This document shows positions 45,590-54,182 of a DNA stretch of 63,635 nucleotides, piece by piece. Position numbers and translations under genes: made by a program. A model generated the notes under the pieces. It was not told the DNA's origin, ran no database searches, and saw only the letters and a list, made by a program, of their open reading frames with translations. Origin of the DNA: Bacteroidales bacterium 6E (GTDB taxonomy: Bacteria > Bacteroidota > Bacteroidia > Bacteroidales > Prolixibacteraceae); the NCBI GenBank assembly GCA_001270045.2, contig DF970676.1:1-63635 (forward strand). The letters run 5' to 3'. Position 1 is the first letter of the stretch, and each line of letters starts with the position of its first letter.

Positions 45590-47278
45590 TCAGTACCCGG
45601 CGGCCTGACCGTCCTTTCTCGATTCTGAGGCTCCAAAATAAATCTTCCTGACGGGATCATACATGATGGCCTGGTAGCCGCCATAACCGCCCAAATCGTA
45701 CTGTATGGTGTGCCCTTTCCGGATCAGTTCCCTGACTGCCTCCCACGAAAAGCCGGTTTCAATGGTCAGGACCCCGCCATCGGTCATTTTCTCACCCGTG
45801 GGTTCACTGGATCCCAGGTGTTGCATCCGGGGTGCATCGCCTGCTTCCTGGATGTTCATGCCGAAATCGACAATGTTGCATACGATCTGGACGTGCCCCT
45901 GGGGTTGCATGGCACCTCCCATGACGCCAAAACTCATGACCGGCTTACCATCTTTGGTCATGAATGCCGGGATAATGGTGTTGAACGGCCTTTTATGGGG
46001 TGCGTAAACATTGAAATGTCCTTCCTCCAGGGTAAACATCTCCCCGCGGTCGTGCAGAATGAAGCCCAGTTCCCCCGGTGTCATCCCTGATCCCATGCCC
46101 CGGTAGTTGCTCTGGATCAGCGAAACCATGTTGCCTTCACTGTCGGCAGTGGTCAGGTAGATGGTGCTCGAATGTTCCAGTTCACCCGGGGTGTAGCTTC
46201 TGGCGGCCCTGTCCGGATTGATCAGGGCGGCCCGTTTCTTGCCATATTCCTCTGAAATGAGCTCCTCCACGGGAATCTTGTTAAAGTCGGGATCGGCGTA
46301 ATATTTGGCCCTGTCCTCAAAGGCCAGCTTTTTGGCTTCCGTGAAATGGTGCATATACGCTGCCGAGCCAAATCCCATGCTTTTCAGGTCGAAGTTCTCG
46401 AGTATGGCCAGCATTTGCAGGGCAGCGATGCCTTGTCCGTTGGGTGGCAGTTCCCAAACATCATAGCCCCTGTAATTAACCGAAACCGGATCAACCCAGT
46501 CGGAAGTATGGTCCGCAAAATCACGCATGCTCAGGAAACCGCCATTCTCACGCATATATTTGACAATCTTTTCGGCGATTTCTCCTTTGTAAAAGGCATC
46601 GCGGCCTTCCCTGGCAATCAATTCCAGTGTCCGGGCGAGATAAGGATTCCTGAAGATGTCGCCCTTGCCGGGGGCTTTCCCGTCGGGCATGAATATCTGC
46701 GCAAAGCCCGGATAATCTTTCAGTATCCTTGAATTGCTGTTCCAGTAATAGGCAATTAACTCGCTTACCGGAAACCCTTCTTTGGCATATTGGATTGCAG
46801 GGGCAAGAATCTGGTCCATCGGAAGCTTTCCGAATTTACCGTGCAATTCAAACCAGCCATCGACGCAGCCCGGGACCGACACGGGCAGGGGACCGAATGA
46901 AGGAATTTTGGTGATGTTATTCTTCTTGAAATAGTCAAGGGTCAGGTCGTAGGGTGACCTTCCGCTGGCATTTAATCCATGCAGTTTGCCGGTTTTGGCA
47001 TCCCAGACAATCGCGAACAAGTCGCCGCCCATACCGTTTCCTGTAGGCTCTACCAGTCCGAGTACCGCATTGGCGGCTATGGCGGCATCCACGGCACTGC
47101 CTCCTGCCTTCAGTATGTCGAGGGCTACCTGGGTGGCCAATGGCTGGCTGGTGGCAGCCATCCCGTGTTGGGCAATCACTTCCGACCGCGTCGCGAAACT
47201 GTGTCCGGTCACACGGTCCTGTGCCGATGCACAGAGGGCCATTACGGAGAGAACGAAAAGGGTAATGAGATTTTTCAT
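45590..47278 (-). CDS. ggt: gamma-glutamyltransferase
   Basis: GGT cleaves gamma-glutamyl amides such as glutathione in the periplasm. The 562-residue proenzyme has a signal peptide (about 1-19). The self-cleavage site and N-terminal nucleophile is T372 in HSSTIYLTTAD, found by aligning its spacing with the conserved Asp of the E. coli enzyme. Other blocks are GGSAVDAAIAANAVLGLVEP, shortened here, GMGGDLF, and YRGMGSGMTPGELGF. It is convergent with pabC, six bases apart, and stands alone. Confidence 0.95.
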   Translation of the reverse strand: MKNLITLFVLSVMALCASAQDRVTGHSFATRSEVIAQHGMAATSQPLATQVALDILKAGGSAVDAAIAANAVLGLVEPTGNGMGGDLFAIVWDAKTGKLHGLNASGRSPYDLTLDYFKKNNITKIPSFGPLPVSVPGCVDGWFELHGKFGKLPMDQILAPAIQYAKEGFPVSELIAYYWNSNSRILKDYPGFAQIFMPDGKAPGKGDIFRNPYLARTLELIAREGRDAFYKGEIAEKIVKYMRENGGFLSMRDFADHTSDWVDPVSVNYRGYDVWELPPNGQGIAALQMLAILENFDLKSMGFGSAAYMHHFTEAKKLAFEDRAKYYADPDFNKIPVEELISEEYGKKRAALINPDRAARSYTPGELEHSSTIYLTTADSEGNMVSLIQSNYRGMGSGMTPGELGFILHDRGEMFTLEEGHFNVYAPHKRPFNTIIPAFMTKDGKPVMSFGVMGGAMQPQGHVQIVCNIVDFGMNIQEAGDAPRMQHLGSSEPTGEKMTDGGVLTIETGFSWEAVRELIRKGHTIQYDLGGYGGYQAIMYDPVRKIYFGASESRKDGQAAGY

Positions 47279-47545
47279 GGGTATGGATTTGATTGCCCCG
47301 AATGTAGTGAAAATCGTTTAAAACCGTATATGCCAGCTGTCCATACAACGATGTCAATACGCATATTGGTTGATTCCCGTATCAGGCATGCATGTCAGGT
47401 TGTAATTTATTTCCATCTGCAACTACATATATTTCAATGAAGTGGTTTATTTTGCGCAACCGGCCGGATGCCGGAGCCATATCAACCCAATTTTTATCAG
47501 GCAGTTATCAATGAACCAGGTATCAATCAAACTAAAACAAAGCCA

Positions 47546-48802
47546 ATGAAATCCAATGTACATTCCATGGTGGTCATTTTTCTTCTTTTGGCCACCACGT
47601 TTACCGTTACCGGAAATCCAAAGATCTCGCAATGGAGAGGCCCGCAAAGGGACGGGAAATATCCCGAAACCGGCTTGCTGAAGGAGTGGCCTGCACAAGG
47701 ACCCGAAATGCTCTGGCTGGTCGAGGGCCTCGGGGCCGGACAAAGCAGTCCGGTGGTGGCCGGTGATTTTGTGTATGTGACCGGAATACCGGATACCCTT
47801 TCGGGCGAAGCCTTCCTGTTCAAGTTTGATATGCAGGGGAAGCAAGTCTGGAAGAAAGGCTATGGCAGGGACTTTACCGAATTATTCCCAGGGGCCCGCT
47901 CAACGCCTACGGTAGTCGATGACCTGATCTATGTCGAAAACGGGACGGGCAAGATGCATTGTATCAACACCGAAACCGGGACCGAAGTATGGTCGGTTGA
48001 TTTTTACAAGGATTTTGAAGCCGATTCGGTACAGTTCGGATATTCCGAATCGCCCCTCATTCAGGGTGATGTGTTGTATTGTACCCCAGGCGGGAAAACG
48101 CACAACGTGGTTGCGCTGAACCGTTTCACCGGCGAAAAAATATGGGCCTCTCCCGGATTTGGGGAAAAGGCTACCTATAGCTCTCCCATCTGGTTTGAGC
48201 ACAATGGTCATCCGATGCTCGTCAACCTGACGGCAACCTCCATCATCGGGCTCGATGCCCGCACGGGTGAGATGTACTGGAGGATTCACCAGTACCAGGA
48301 TAACTTTATCCATGCGAATACCCCCATTTACCATGACGGGAAAATCCTGGTGTCCAGTGCCTCCAGGAAGGACAGCTCGGGATTGGTACTGCTGGGTTTG
48401 TCGCCCGATGGCAGGGAGGCCGGCATATTGTGGCGCAACAAACAGGTGATCAACCTCATGGGCGGGATGATCCTGCACGAAGGGCATGTCTATATCCCGG
48501 CCTATCTTCAGGCCCGCTGGCATTGTATCGATTTTGAAACGGGCGAAGTCAAATATGTCAACAAAGATTTGGGAGGAGGGGCTGTCATCCGGGCCGACGG
48601 ACTCTACTATGGCTATACCGAGCGCGATGGCGAAATGGCACTGATCCACCAAACGCCCGAAGAGTTCAGGGTTATCAGCAAGTTCCCGGTTACCCATGGA
48701 ACCCTCGAGCATTGGGCGCATCCGGTCATCGGAAATGGCATGCTGCTGGTCAGGCATGGCAACGCCATGATGGCCTACGATATCCGCCAAAAGCAGGATT
48801 AG
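47546..48802 (+). CDS. secreted PQQ-like beta-propeller protein
   Basis: The 418-residue protein has a signal peptide (about 1-23, ending VTG) and then ISQWRGPQRDGKYPETGLLKEWP, the usual opening of PQQ-binding-like propellers of this type. Repeats such as YVENGTGKMHCINTETGTEVW and YCTPGGKTHNVVALNRFTGEKIW show the blades. Such proteins may be quinoprotein-like or purely structural; no dehydrogenase catalytic residues were recognised. I start at the ATG at 47546, since the in-frame ATG at 47468 would bury the signal peptide. Confidence 0.85.
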   Translation: MKSNVHSMVVIFLLLATTFTVTGNPKISQWRGPQRDGKYPETGLLKEWPAQGPEMLWLVEGLGAGQSSPVVAGDFVYVTGIPDTLSGEAFLFKFDMQGKQVWKKGYGRDFTELFPGARSTPTVVDDLIYVENGTGKMHCINTETGTEVWSVDFYKDFEADSVQFGYSESPLIQGDVLYCTPGGKTHNVVALNRFTGEKIWASPGFGEKATYSSPIWFEHNGHPMLVNLTATSIIGLDARTGEMYWRIHQYQDNFIHANTPIYHDGKILVSSASRKDSSGLVLLGLSPDGREAGILWRNKQVINLMGGMILHEGHVYIPAYLQARWHCIDFETGEVKYVNKDLGGGAVIRADGLYYGYTERDGEMALIHQTPEEFRVISKFPVTHGTLEHWAHPVIGNGMLLVRHGNAMMAYDIRQKQD

Positions 48803-48891
48803 CCCGTATGGCATGATCATAAGGCCGTGCAATCGCCCGAAGATGTCATTAAGGTTCAGGCCATGGAAAACCTTACCTCAGGAAATTCTGT

Positions 48892-48899
48892 TAAATTTG
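48892..48899 (+). promoter_or_regulatory. Bacteroidota -7 box for the DUF3810 gene
   Basis: TAAATTTG followed by G, 22 bases before the ATG at 48922. Confidence 0.6.
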
Positions 48900-48921
48900 G
48901 GCCTTTCATAAAGGAACAGGA

Positions 48922-50013
48922 ATGGCAGTGAGAAGAGTGTTACGGGTTAAATGGTTTTTCAGGTATTTGTTCTGGCCAATGGCGGCTGTGCTGACGTATG
49001 GACTGACGCTCCTGTTTGCCCGGTTTCCCGGGTATACCGAATCTTTTTACTCCACGGGGATTTATCCCCTGATCGGCAAATCGCTCTCCATCGTGAGCAG
49101 CCTGGTCCCGTTTTCACTGAGCGACATCCTGTACGCCATCCTGGGTCTGGGCGTCATCGTGTGGTTGGTTTTGCTTGTATCCCGGAAAATCGGCTTTGGC
49201 CGTTGGGCAGGGGGCATGATCTCCCTGGCGGCGGCCATGTATGTGCTCTTTTACTGGCTATGGGGTTTCAATTATTTCAGGCAGCCGGTCCATGAGCGGA
49301 TCGGACTGAAACATGCCCAACCCGACGACCGCCAGTTTATGTCCGTTTTTGCCGACATTGTCGCAACGGCCAACCAGACAAGGCCCGACAGCATCATGCC
49401 TGTCGACCTGGCCATTCTCGATTCGCTCATCGAACAGTCGTATGCCAGATACTCACCATTCCTTGATGTCGGCTATCCCATGGGAAAACGACGTCCCAAA
49501 AAGGTCATTGCCGGTTCATTCTTCGCCAAGGCGGGTATCTCTGGCTATTATGGCCCCTTTTTCAATGAAGTCCACCTGAACAATTATATGCATCCCCTCG
49601 AGATGCCGGTCGTCATGGCCCACGAAAAGGCGCACCAGTTCGGCATCACAAGCGAGGCTGAAACCAGTTTCTACGGATGGCTGGTCTGTTACTACAGCGA
49701 TAACGATGTCCTCCGCTACAGTGCTTCGCTGTACGCGATCCGTTATTTCCTGAATGATGGCTTCCGCAGGCCGGGGTTCCAGCCGGTGGCCGACCAGATT
49801 TCCTACCCGGTGGTGACCGACCTGCGCGCGATCAGGGACCACTGGCTTTCCATGCGGGTCGAGAAAATCGACAGGGCCGCATCGAAGGTCAACGATGTGT
49901 ACCTTAAATCCAACAAGGTCGAAAGGGGAGTCCAGGATTACCGGGGCGTCATCGGACTGATCATGGATTTCCAGACCGATCCGTCGGCTGTCATCCGCGT
50001 CCTGGTCGACTGA
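48922..50013 (+). CDS. DUF3810 membrane protein with HExxH motif
   Basis: The 363-residue protein has about three N-terminal membrane segments (FWPMAAVLTYGLTLLFA, DILYAILGLGVIVWLVLLV, MISLAAAMYVLFYWLWGF) followed by a soluble part. There VVMAHEKAHQFG carries HEKAH, a zinc-peptidase HExxH, and TSEAETSFYGWLV follows with a possible third ligand. The family name is DUF3810 and its function is not established; a membrane metalloprotease is the simplest reading. It has its own promoter box and is separate from iorAB, which follows after 116 bases. Confidence 0.8.
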   Translation: MAVRRVLRVKWFFRYLFWPMAAVLTYGLTLLFARFPGYTESFYSTGIYPLIGKSLSIVSSLVPFSLSDILYAILGLGVIVWLVLLVSRKIGFGRWAGGMISLAAAMYVLFYWLWGFNYFRQPVHERIGLKHAQPDDRQFMSVFADIVATANQTRPDSIMPVDLAILDSLIEQSYARYSPFLDVGYPMGKRRPKKVIAGSFFAKAGISGYYGPFFNEVHLNNYMHPLEMPVVMAHEKAHQFGITSEAETSFYGWLVCYYSDNDVLRYSASLYAIRYFLNDGFRRPGFQPVADQISYPVVTDLRAIRDHWLSMRVEKIDRAASKVNDVYLKSNKVERGVQDYRGVIGLIMDFQTDPSAVIRVLVD

Positions 50014-50095
50014 AAAAGGTTCCCCTGATGCGATTTCAAGGCATGATTTGCCGATATACATGACAATTTTTATTGTTTCTGTCATCTGTTGCCTC

Positions 50096-50103
50096 TACTT
50101 TTG
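50096..50103 (+). promoter_or_regulatory. promoter of iorAB
   Basis: TACTTTTG followed by G, with TTG at 50073-50075 as a possible -33 element. It lies 26 bases before the ATG at 50130 and therefore rules out the upstream ATG at 50073. Confidence 0.65.
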
Positions 50104-50129
50104 GCCTTTCAACAACCAAAAGACCAAAG

Positions 50130-51731
50130 ATGAGCAGCAAACTTTTATTGGGCGTGGAAGCCATCGGACAGGGAGCCATTGACGGGGGAATCTCCGGTGT
50201 CTACGCCTATCCCGGCACGCCTTCGACCGAAATCACCGAATACATCCAGATCAACCCGGATGCCATCCAAAGGAACATCCACCGGCAATGGTCGGTCAAC
50301 GAGAAGACGGCATACGAGGCCGCCCTGGGTATGTCCTATGCCGGAAAACGATCCATCGTCTGCATGAAGCATGTCGGTCTCAATGTGGCCGCCGACCCGT
50401 TCATGAATAGCTGCATGACAGGCATCAACGGCGGATTGATCGTGGTTGTCGCCGACGATCCCTCGATGCATTCGTCGCAGAATGAACAGGATTCAAGGTT
50501 TTACGCGAAGTTTGGGATGATTCCCGTGCTGGAGCCTTCGAACCAGCAGGAGGCCTATGACATGATGTACGACGGCTTCGAGCTGTCAGAGCGCCTTCAC
50601 CTGCCGGTCCTGCTGAGGATCACCACCCGGCTGGCCCACTCCAGGTCGGGGGTTGCGCGCAAACCCATGAAGGAAGAAAACAAGCTGGCCTTGCCTTCGA
50701 ATCCGAAACAGTTCCTGCTGCTTCCGGCCTTTGCAAGGAAGTATTACCAGGCACTGCTGGGCAAGCAGGATGAAATGCTTGAACTGTCAGAAAACTCGAG
50801 TTACAATAATTTTCTCTCCGGACCCGACAAAAGCCTGGGGATCATTTGTTGCGGAATCGCCTTTAATTACCTGATGGAGAGCTACGTGAATGCCGAATGC
50901 CCCTATCCGGTGGTGAAGGTGTCGCAATACCCGGTACCTGCATCCATGATCCGCAAACTGGATGCCATGTGCGACGAAATCATGGTCCTCGAGGAGGGAT
51001 TCCCCATGGTGGAGGAGATGCTGACCGACTTCTTCGGTAAGGGCAAGAAGATCCTGGGAAGGCTCGATGGTACCCTGCCCAGGGCTGGCGAACTGAACCC
51101 CGACCATGTGTCAAAGGCACTGGGCAAACAGTCCGTATCTGCCTTCCCGGTACCTCCGGTGGTAGCCAACCGTCCCCCGGCACTCTGTCAGGGTTGCGGC
51201 CACCAGGACGTCTATTACGCCTTGAACGAGGCCATTGAGGAGATCGGCCATGGCAGGGTCTTTTCCGATATCGGGTGCTATACCCTCGGAGCCCTCCAGC
51301 CCTATAACAGCATCGACACCTGTGTCGACATGGGGGCTTCGGTCACCATGGCCAAAGGTGCCGCCGATGCCGGACTGGTTCCCTCGTTTGCGGTGATTGG
51401 TGATTCAACCTTTACCCATTCGGGGATCACCGGACTGCTCGATTGCGTGAATGAAGGCTCAAACGTCACCATCATCATCCTCGACAATGAGGCGGTGGCC
51501 ATGACCGGCGGACAGGAATCGTCTGCCGTGGGACGGATCGAAAACATTTGCGAAGGGGTGGGAGTGGAGCCCGCCCATGTCAGGCTGGTCGTGCCGCTGA
51601 AAAAGAACCACGACGAAATGGTCAGGGTCATTCGCGATGAAATGGCATACCCGGGCGTATCGGTCATCATCGCCCGGAGGCCTTGCATCCAGAAACTGGC
51701 CCGTGACAAACGCGAAAAGAAAAACGCATAA
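50130..51731 (+). CDS. iorA: indolepyruvate:ferredoxin oxidoreductase alpha subunit, without ferredoxin domain
   Basis: The 533-residue subunit carries the pyrimidine-binding half (GVYAYPGTPSTEITEYI) and the TPP-binding half (CQGCGHQDVYYALNEAIE, then FSDIGCYTLGALQPYNSIDT, shortened here). With IorB it oxidatively decarboxylates aryl-pyruvates from aromatic amino acids to acyl-CoA, using ferredoxin. Classical IorA has a C-terminal domain with two [4Fe-4S] clusters after the IARRPC block; here the protein stops 18 residues after that block and has no Cys-rich tail. Only 18 bases separate it from iorB, so the domain is not merely frameshifted. Confidence 0.9.
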   Translation: MSSKLLLGVEAIGQGAIDGGISGVYAYPGTPSTEITEYIQINPDAIQRNIHRQWSVNEKTAYEAALGMSYAGKRSIVCMKHVGLNVAADPFMNSCMTGINGGLIVVVADDPSMHSSQNEQDSRFYAKFGMIPVLEPSNQQEAYDMMYDGFELSERLHLPVLLRITTRLAHSRSGVARKPMKEENKLALPSNPKQFLLLPAFARKYYQALLGKQDEMLELSENSSYNNFLSGPDKSLGIICCGIAFNYLMESYVNAECPYPVVKVSQYPVPASMIRKLDAMCDEIMVLEEGFPMVEEMLTDFFGKGKKILGRLDGTLPRAGELNPDHVSKALGKQSVSAFPVPPVVANRPPALCQGCGHQDVYYALNEAIEEIGHGRVFSDIGCYTLGALQPYNSIDTCVDMGASVTMAKGAADAGLVPSFAVIGDSTFTHSGITGLLDCVNEGSNVTIIILDNEAVAMTGGQESSAVGRIENICEGVGVEPAHVRLVVPLKKNHDEMVRVIRDEMAYPGVSVIIARRPCIQKLARDKREKKNA

Positions 51732-51749
51732 ATCAAAAAAGAATCGATT

Positions 51750-52343
51750 ATGAAGACAGATATTATATTGGCAGGGGTAGGCGGACAAGGTATCCTTTCC
51801 ATAGCGGCCATTGTTGGGGCTGCGGCCATTGAAAAGGGGTTGTCGCTGAAACAGGCCGAAACCCACGGCATGAGCCAGCGCGGCGGAGCGGTGGTTTCGC
51901 ACCTGCGCATCGCCGACTATCCCGTCGCTTCCGACCTGATCCCGCTGGCCGGGGCCGACATCATCCTGTCGGTCGAGCCCATGGAATCGCTTCGCTACCT
52001 TCCTTACCTGACCAAAGAGGGTTGGCTGGTCACCAATTCGACCGTGTACGACAACATCCCCGATTATCCCGAATTTTCTGCCATTGAGCATGAAATCCGG
52101 AAGCTTCCCCATGCGGTCCTTCTCGATGCCGAATCCATCGCGAAGGAGTTGGGTAACCCCCGCGGTTCCAACATGGTCATGCTGGGCGCCACATCGCCTT
52201 TCCTTCCTTTTACCGGCGAGGAAATCGAAAAGGCCATCGCATCCATTTTCAGGCGGAAGGGTGAAGATGTGGTCAACCTGAACATCATGGCCTACCATGC
52301 CGGAAGGGCGGTTTCCGACCAGCTGGTGGCCAGCAAGGCATAG
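51750..52343 (+). CDS. iorB: indolepyruvate oxidoreductase beta subunit
   Basis: The 197-residue protein is the gamma-domain subunit of 2-oxoacid:ferredoxin oxidoreductases: ILAGVGGQGILSIAAIVG binds CoA or a phosphate, followed by KQAETHGMSQRGGAVVSHLR. It has the usual length and pairs with IorA, 18 bases upstream. A perfect 11-bp terminator follows. Confidence 0.93.
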   Translation: MKTDIILAGVGGQGILSIAAIVGAAAIEKGLSLKQAETHGMSQRGGAVVSHLRIADYPVASDLIPLAGADIILSVEPMESLRYLPYLTKEGWLVTNSTVYDNIPDYPEFSAIEHEIRKLPHAVLLDAESIAKELGNPRGSNMVMLGATSPFLPFTGEEIEKAIASIFRRKGEDVVNLNIMAYHAGRAVSDQLVASKA

Positions 52344-52360
52344 GTTGTTCTGACTCGAAA

Positions 52361-52401
52361 GGCATTGGGCATGGGTTATTCCTTTGCCCAATGCCTTTTT
52401 T
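52361..52401 (+). terminator. terminator after iorAB
   Basis: GGCATTGGGCA (52361-52371) pairs perfectly with TGCCCAATGCC (52385-52395), followed by six T. Confidence 0.92.
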
Positions 52402-52639
52402 AGCCGTATTTCAAGGATTTCCCTGACATAGGGTGGTGTCGCTTTCATTCGGGCGAATGCTCCTGAAAGGTGACATAAGGGTTTCCCTTGAGCGCAAATT
52501 TGATTATCATTGTCATTCAAATATTGATGGATTCTTCGGATGGATTGGAGTCGTCCGGTTATCTGGTAACTGTCGGAAATATGGATGGTTTCATTTCTCC
52601 GGTTTTTTCATTTGAAGGTGTGATTTTAAAAAGGAACTT

Positions 52640-53971
52640 ATGAAGTGGAAGTGTTTATCAATCGGGCTGGTGCTGATGCTGATGTCAGTGATTTCGGTGG
52701 CCCGGGAAACCGGTGAACAGAAAGCAAAGAGGATGCAATGGTTCGAGGATGCCAAACTGGGCATTTTCATCCATTGGGGTATCTATTCGGTAAACGGAAT
52801 CGACGAAAGCTGGTCGTTCTTCAACCATTACATTACCTACGACGATTACATGAAGCAGCTCGACGGTTTTACCGCCTCGGCCTACAATCCGGCTGAATGG
52901 GCCGGTCTGATCAGGGAGAGCGGTGCCCGTTATGCGGTGCTCACCTCGAAACACCACGACGGGGTTGCCCTATGGAATACCGAATGCAACGACCTGGACG
53001 TGGTGGGCAAAACACCGGCCAAACGTGACCTGGTCGATCCTTTCGTGAAAGAGTTGCGCAAGAACAACCTCAAGGTGGGATTATATTATTCGTTGCTCGA
53101 CTGGTCGCATCCCGACTATCCCAACTTCACGCGCACCTCCACCCGTTACAGCAACGATTCGGTCAGGTGGCAGCGGTTTGTCGATTTCAACTTCTGCCAG
53201 CTCAAGGAGTTGTCGCAGCGGTTCAGACCCGATCTTTACTGGTTCGACGGCGACTGGGAGCAGTCGGCCGAAACCTGGAGGGCAAAGGAACTGAACCTGC
53301 AGCTCAGATCATGGAATCCGGAAGTGATCATCAACAGCCGCATCGCGGGCTATGGCGACTATGCCACACCGGAGCAGGGACTTCCGGTTACACGGCCTGC
53401 CGATCGCTACTGGGAGCTTTGCATGACCATGAACGACTCGTGGGGATACCAGCATAACGACAACAACTATAAAACCCCCAACCAGGTCATCAATATCCTG
53501 GTCGAAACCATCAGCAAGGGCGGAAACCTGCTCCTCGACATCGGTCCCAAACCCGATGGCACCATTCCTGCCGAACAGGTGGAAATCCTGAAGGAACTGG
53601 GTCGATGGACCTCCAAACACAAGGAGGCGGTCTATGCAACCAGGGCAGGCATCCCTCCCGGACATTTCCACGGTCCCACTGCCCTCAGCAAGGACGGCGA
53701 CATCCTGTACCTGTATCTGCCGTACAAACCCATAGGGCCCATCGCCCTGAAGGGGATCAGGAACAAGATCAACCGCATCTGGGTGGTCGGAAACGGCACC
53801 AAGCTCAGCCACGACGTCAAAATGAAACAATACTGGAGTGAAGTCCCCGGAATCGTTTACATCGATGTCCCCGAGAAAGTGCTCGACAAAGACGTGACCG
53901 TCATCGCGGTGTTGCTCGACGGAAAGGTTGATCTGTATCGGGAGTCAGGACAGGTGATCACCGATAACTGA
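52640..53971 (+). CDS. GH29 alpha-L-fucosidase
   Basis: The 443-residue protein has a signal peptide (about 1-21). GH29 blocks are WFEDAKLGIFIHWGIYSV, YAVLTSKHHDGVALW, and LYWFDGDWEQSAETW with D203 as the catalytic nucleophile. GGNLLLDIGPKPDGTIP follows, shortened here. It removes terminal alpha-L-fucose from glycans outside the cytoplasm. The acid/base residue could not be fixed by eye. It sits alone between iorAB and sucAB; no SusC/D pair is present. The 296 bases before it hold only the iorAB terminator. Confidence 0.93.
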   Translation: MKWKCLSIGLVLMLMSVISVARETGEQKAKRMQWFEDAKLGIFIHWGIYSVNGIDESWSFFNHYITYDDYMKQLDGFTASAYNPAEWAGLIRESGARYAVLTSKHHDGVALWNTECNDLDVVGKTPAKRDLVDPFVKELRKNNLKVGLYYSLLDWSHPDYPNFTRTSTRYSNDSVRWQRFVDFNFCQLKELSQRFRPDLYWFDGDWEQSAETWRAKELNLQLRSWNPEVIINSRIAGYGDYATPEQGLPVTRPADRYWELCMTMNDSWGYQHNDNNYKTPNQVINILVETISKGGNLLLDIGPKPDGTIPAEQVEILKELGRWTSKHKEAVYATRAGIPPGHFHGPTALSKDGDILYLYLPYKPIGPIALKGIRNKINRIWVVGNGTKLSHDVKMKQYWSEVPGIVYIDVPEKVLDKDVTVIAVLLDGKVDLYRESGQVITDN

Positions 53972-54182
53972 CAGGGAAGTGCCTTCATGGCATTGATCCA
54001 AAAAACGGGACCCGAAAGTTAGCCATTTCAAAAACTTAAGGTATCTTCAACCTTTGAAGCCAATCGGGTGTGGCCATTGTTTTATTTTAAAGCGATGCAG
54101 GCCGGCCAAAAAAGAATGAAAAGCCAAAACATACCATGCCATTGGTTGTTAAATACTGAGATTTAAAAGTCAAATCATCGAT

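Noticed and set aside
47900-48832. 310-residue minus-strand frame opposite the propeller gene
   Set aside because: It mirrors a recognised secreted protein; its length is explained by few A/T-rich codons on this stretch.
50073-50129. Upstream start for iorA
   Set aside because: The promoter box at 50096-50103 lies after it, and the extra residues do not fit the family.
51459-52520. 353-residue minus-strand frame opposite iorAB
   Set aside because: It is antisense to two clearly recognised genes in G+C-rich DNA and has no protein features.
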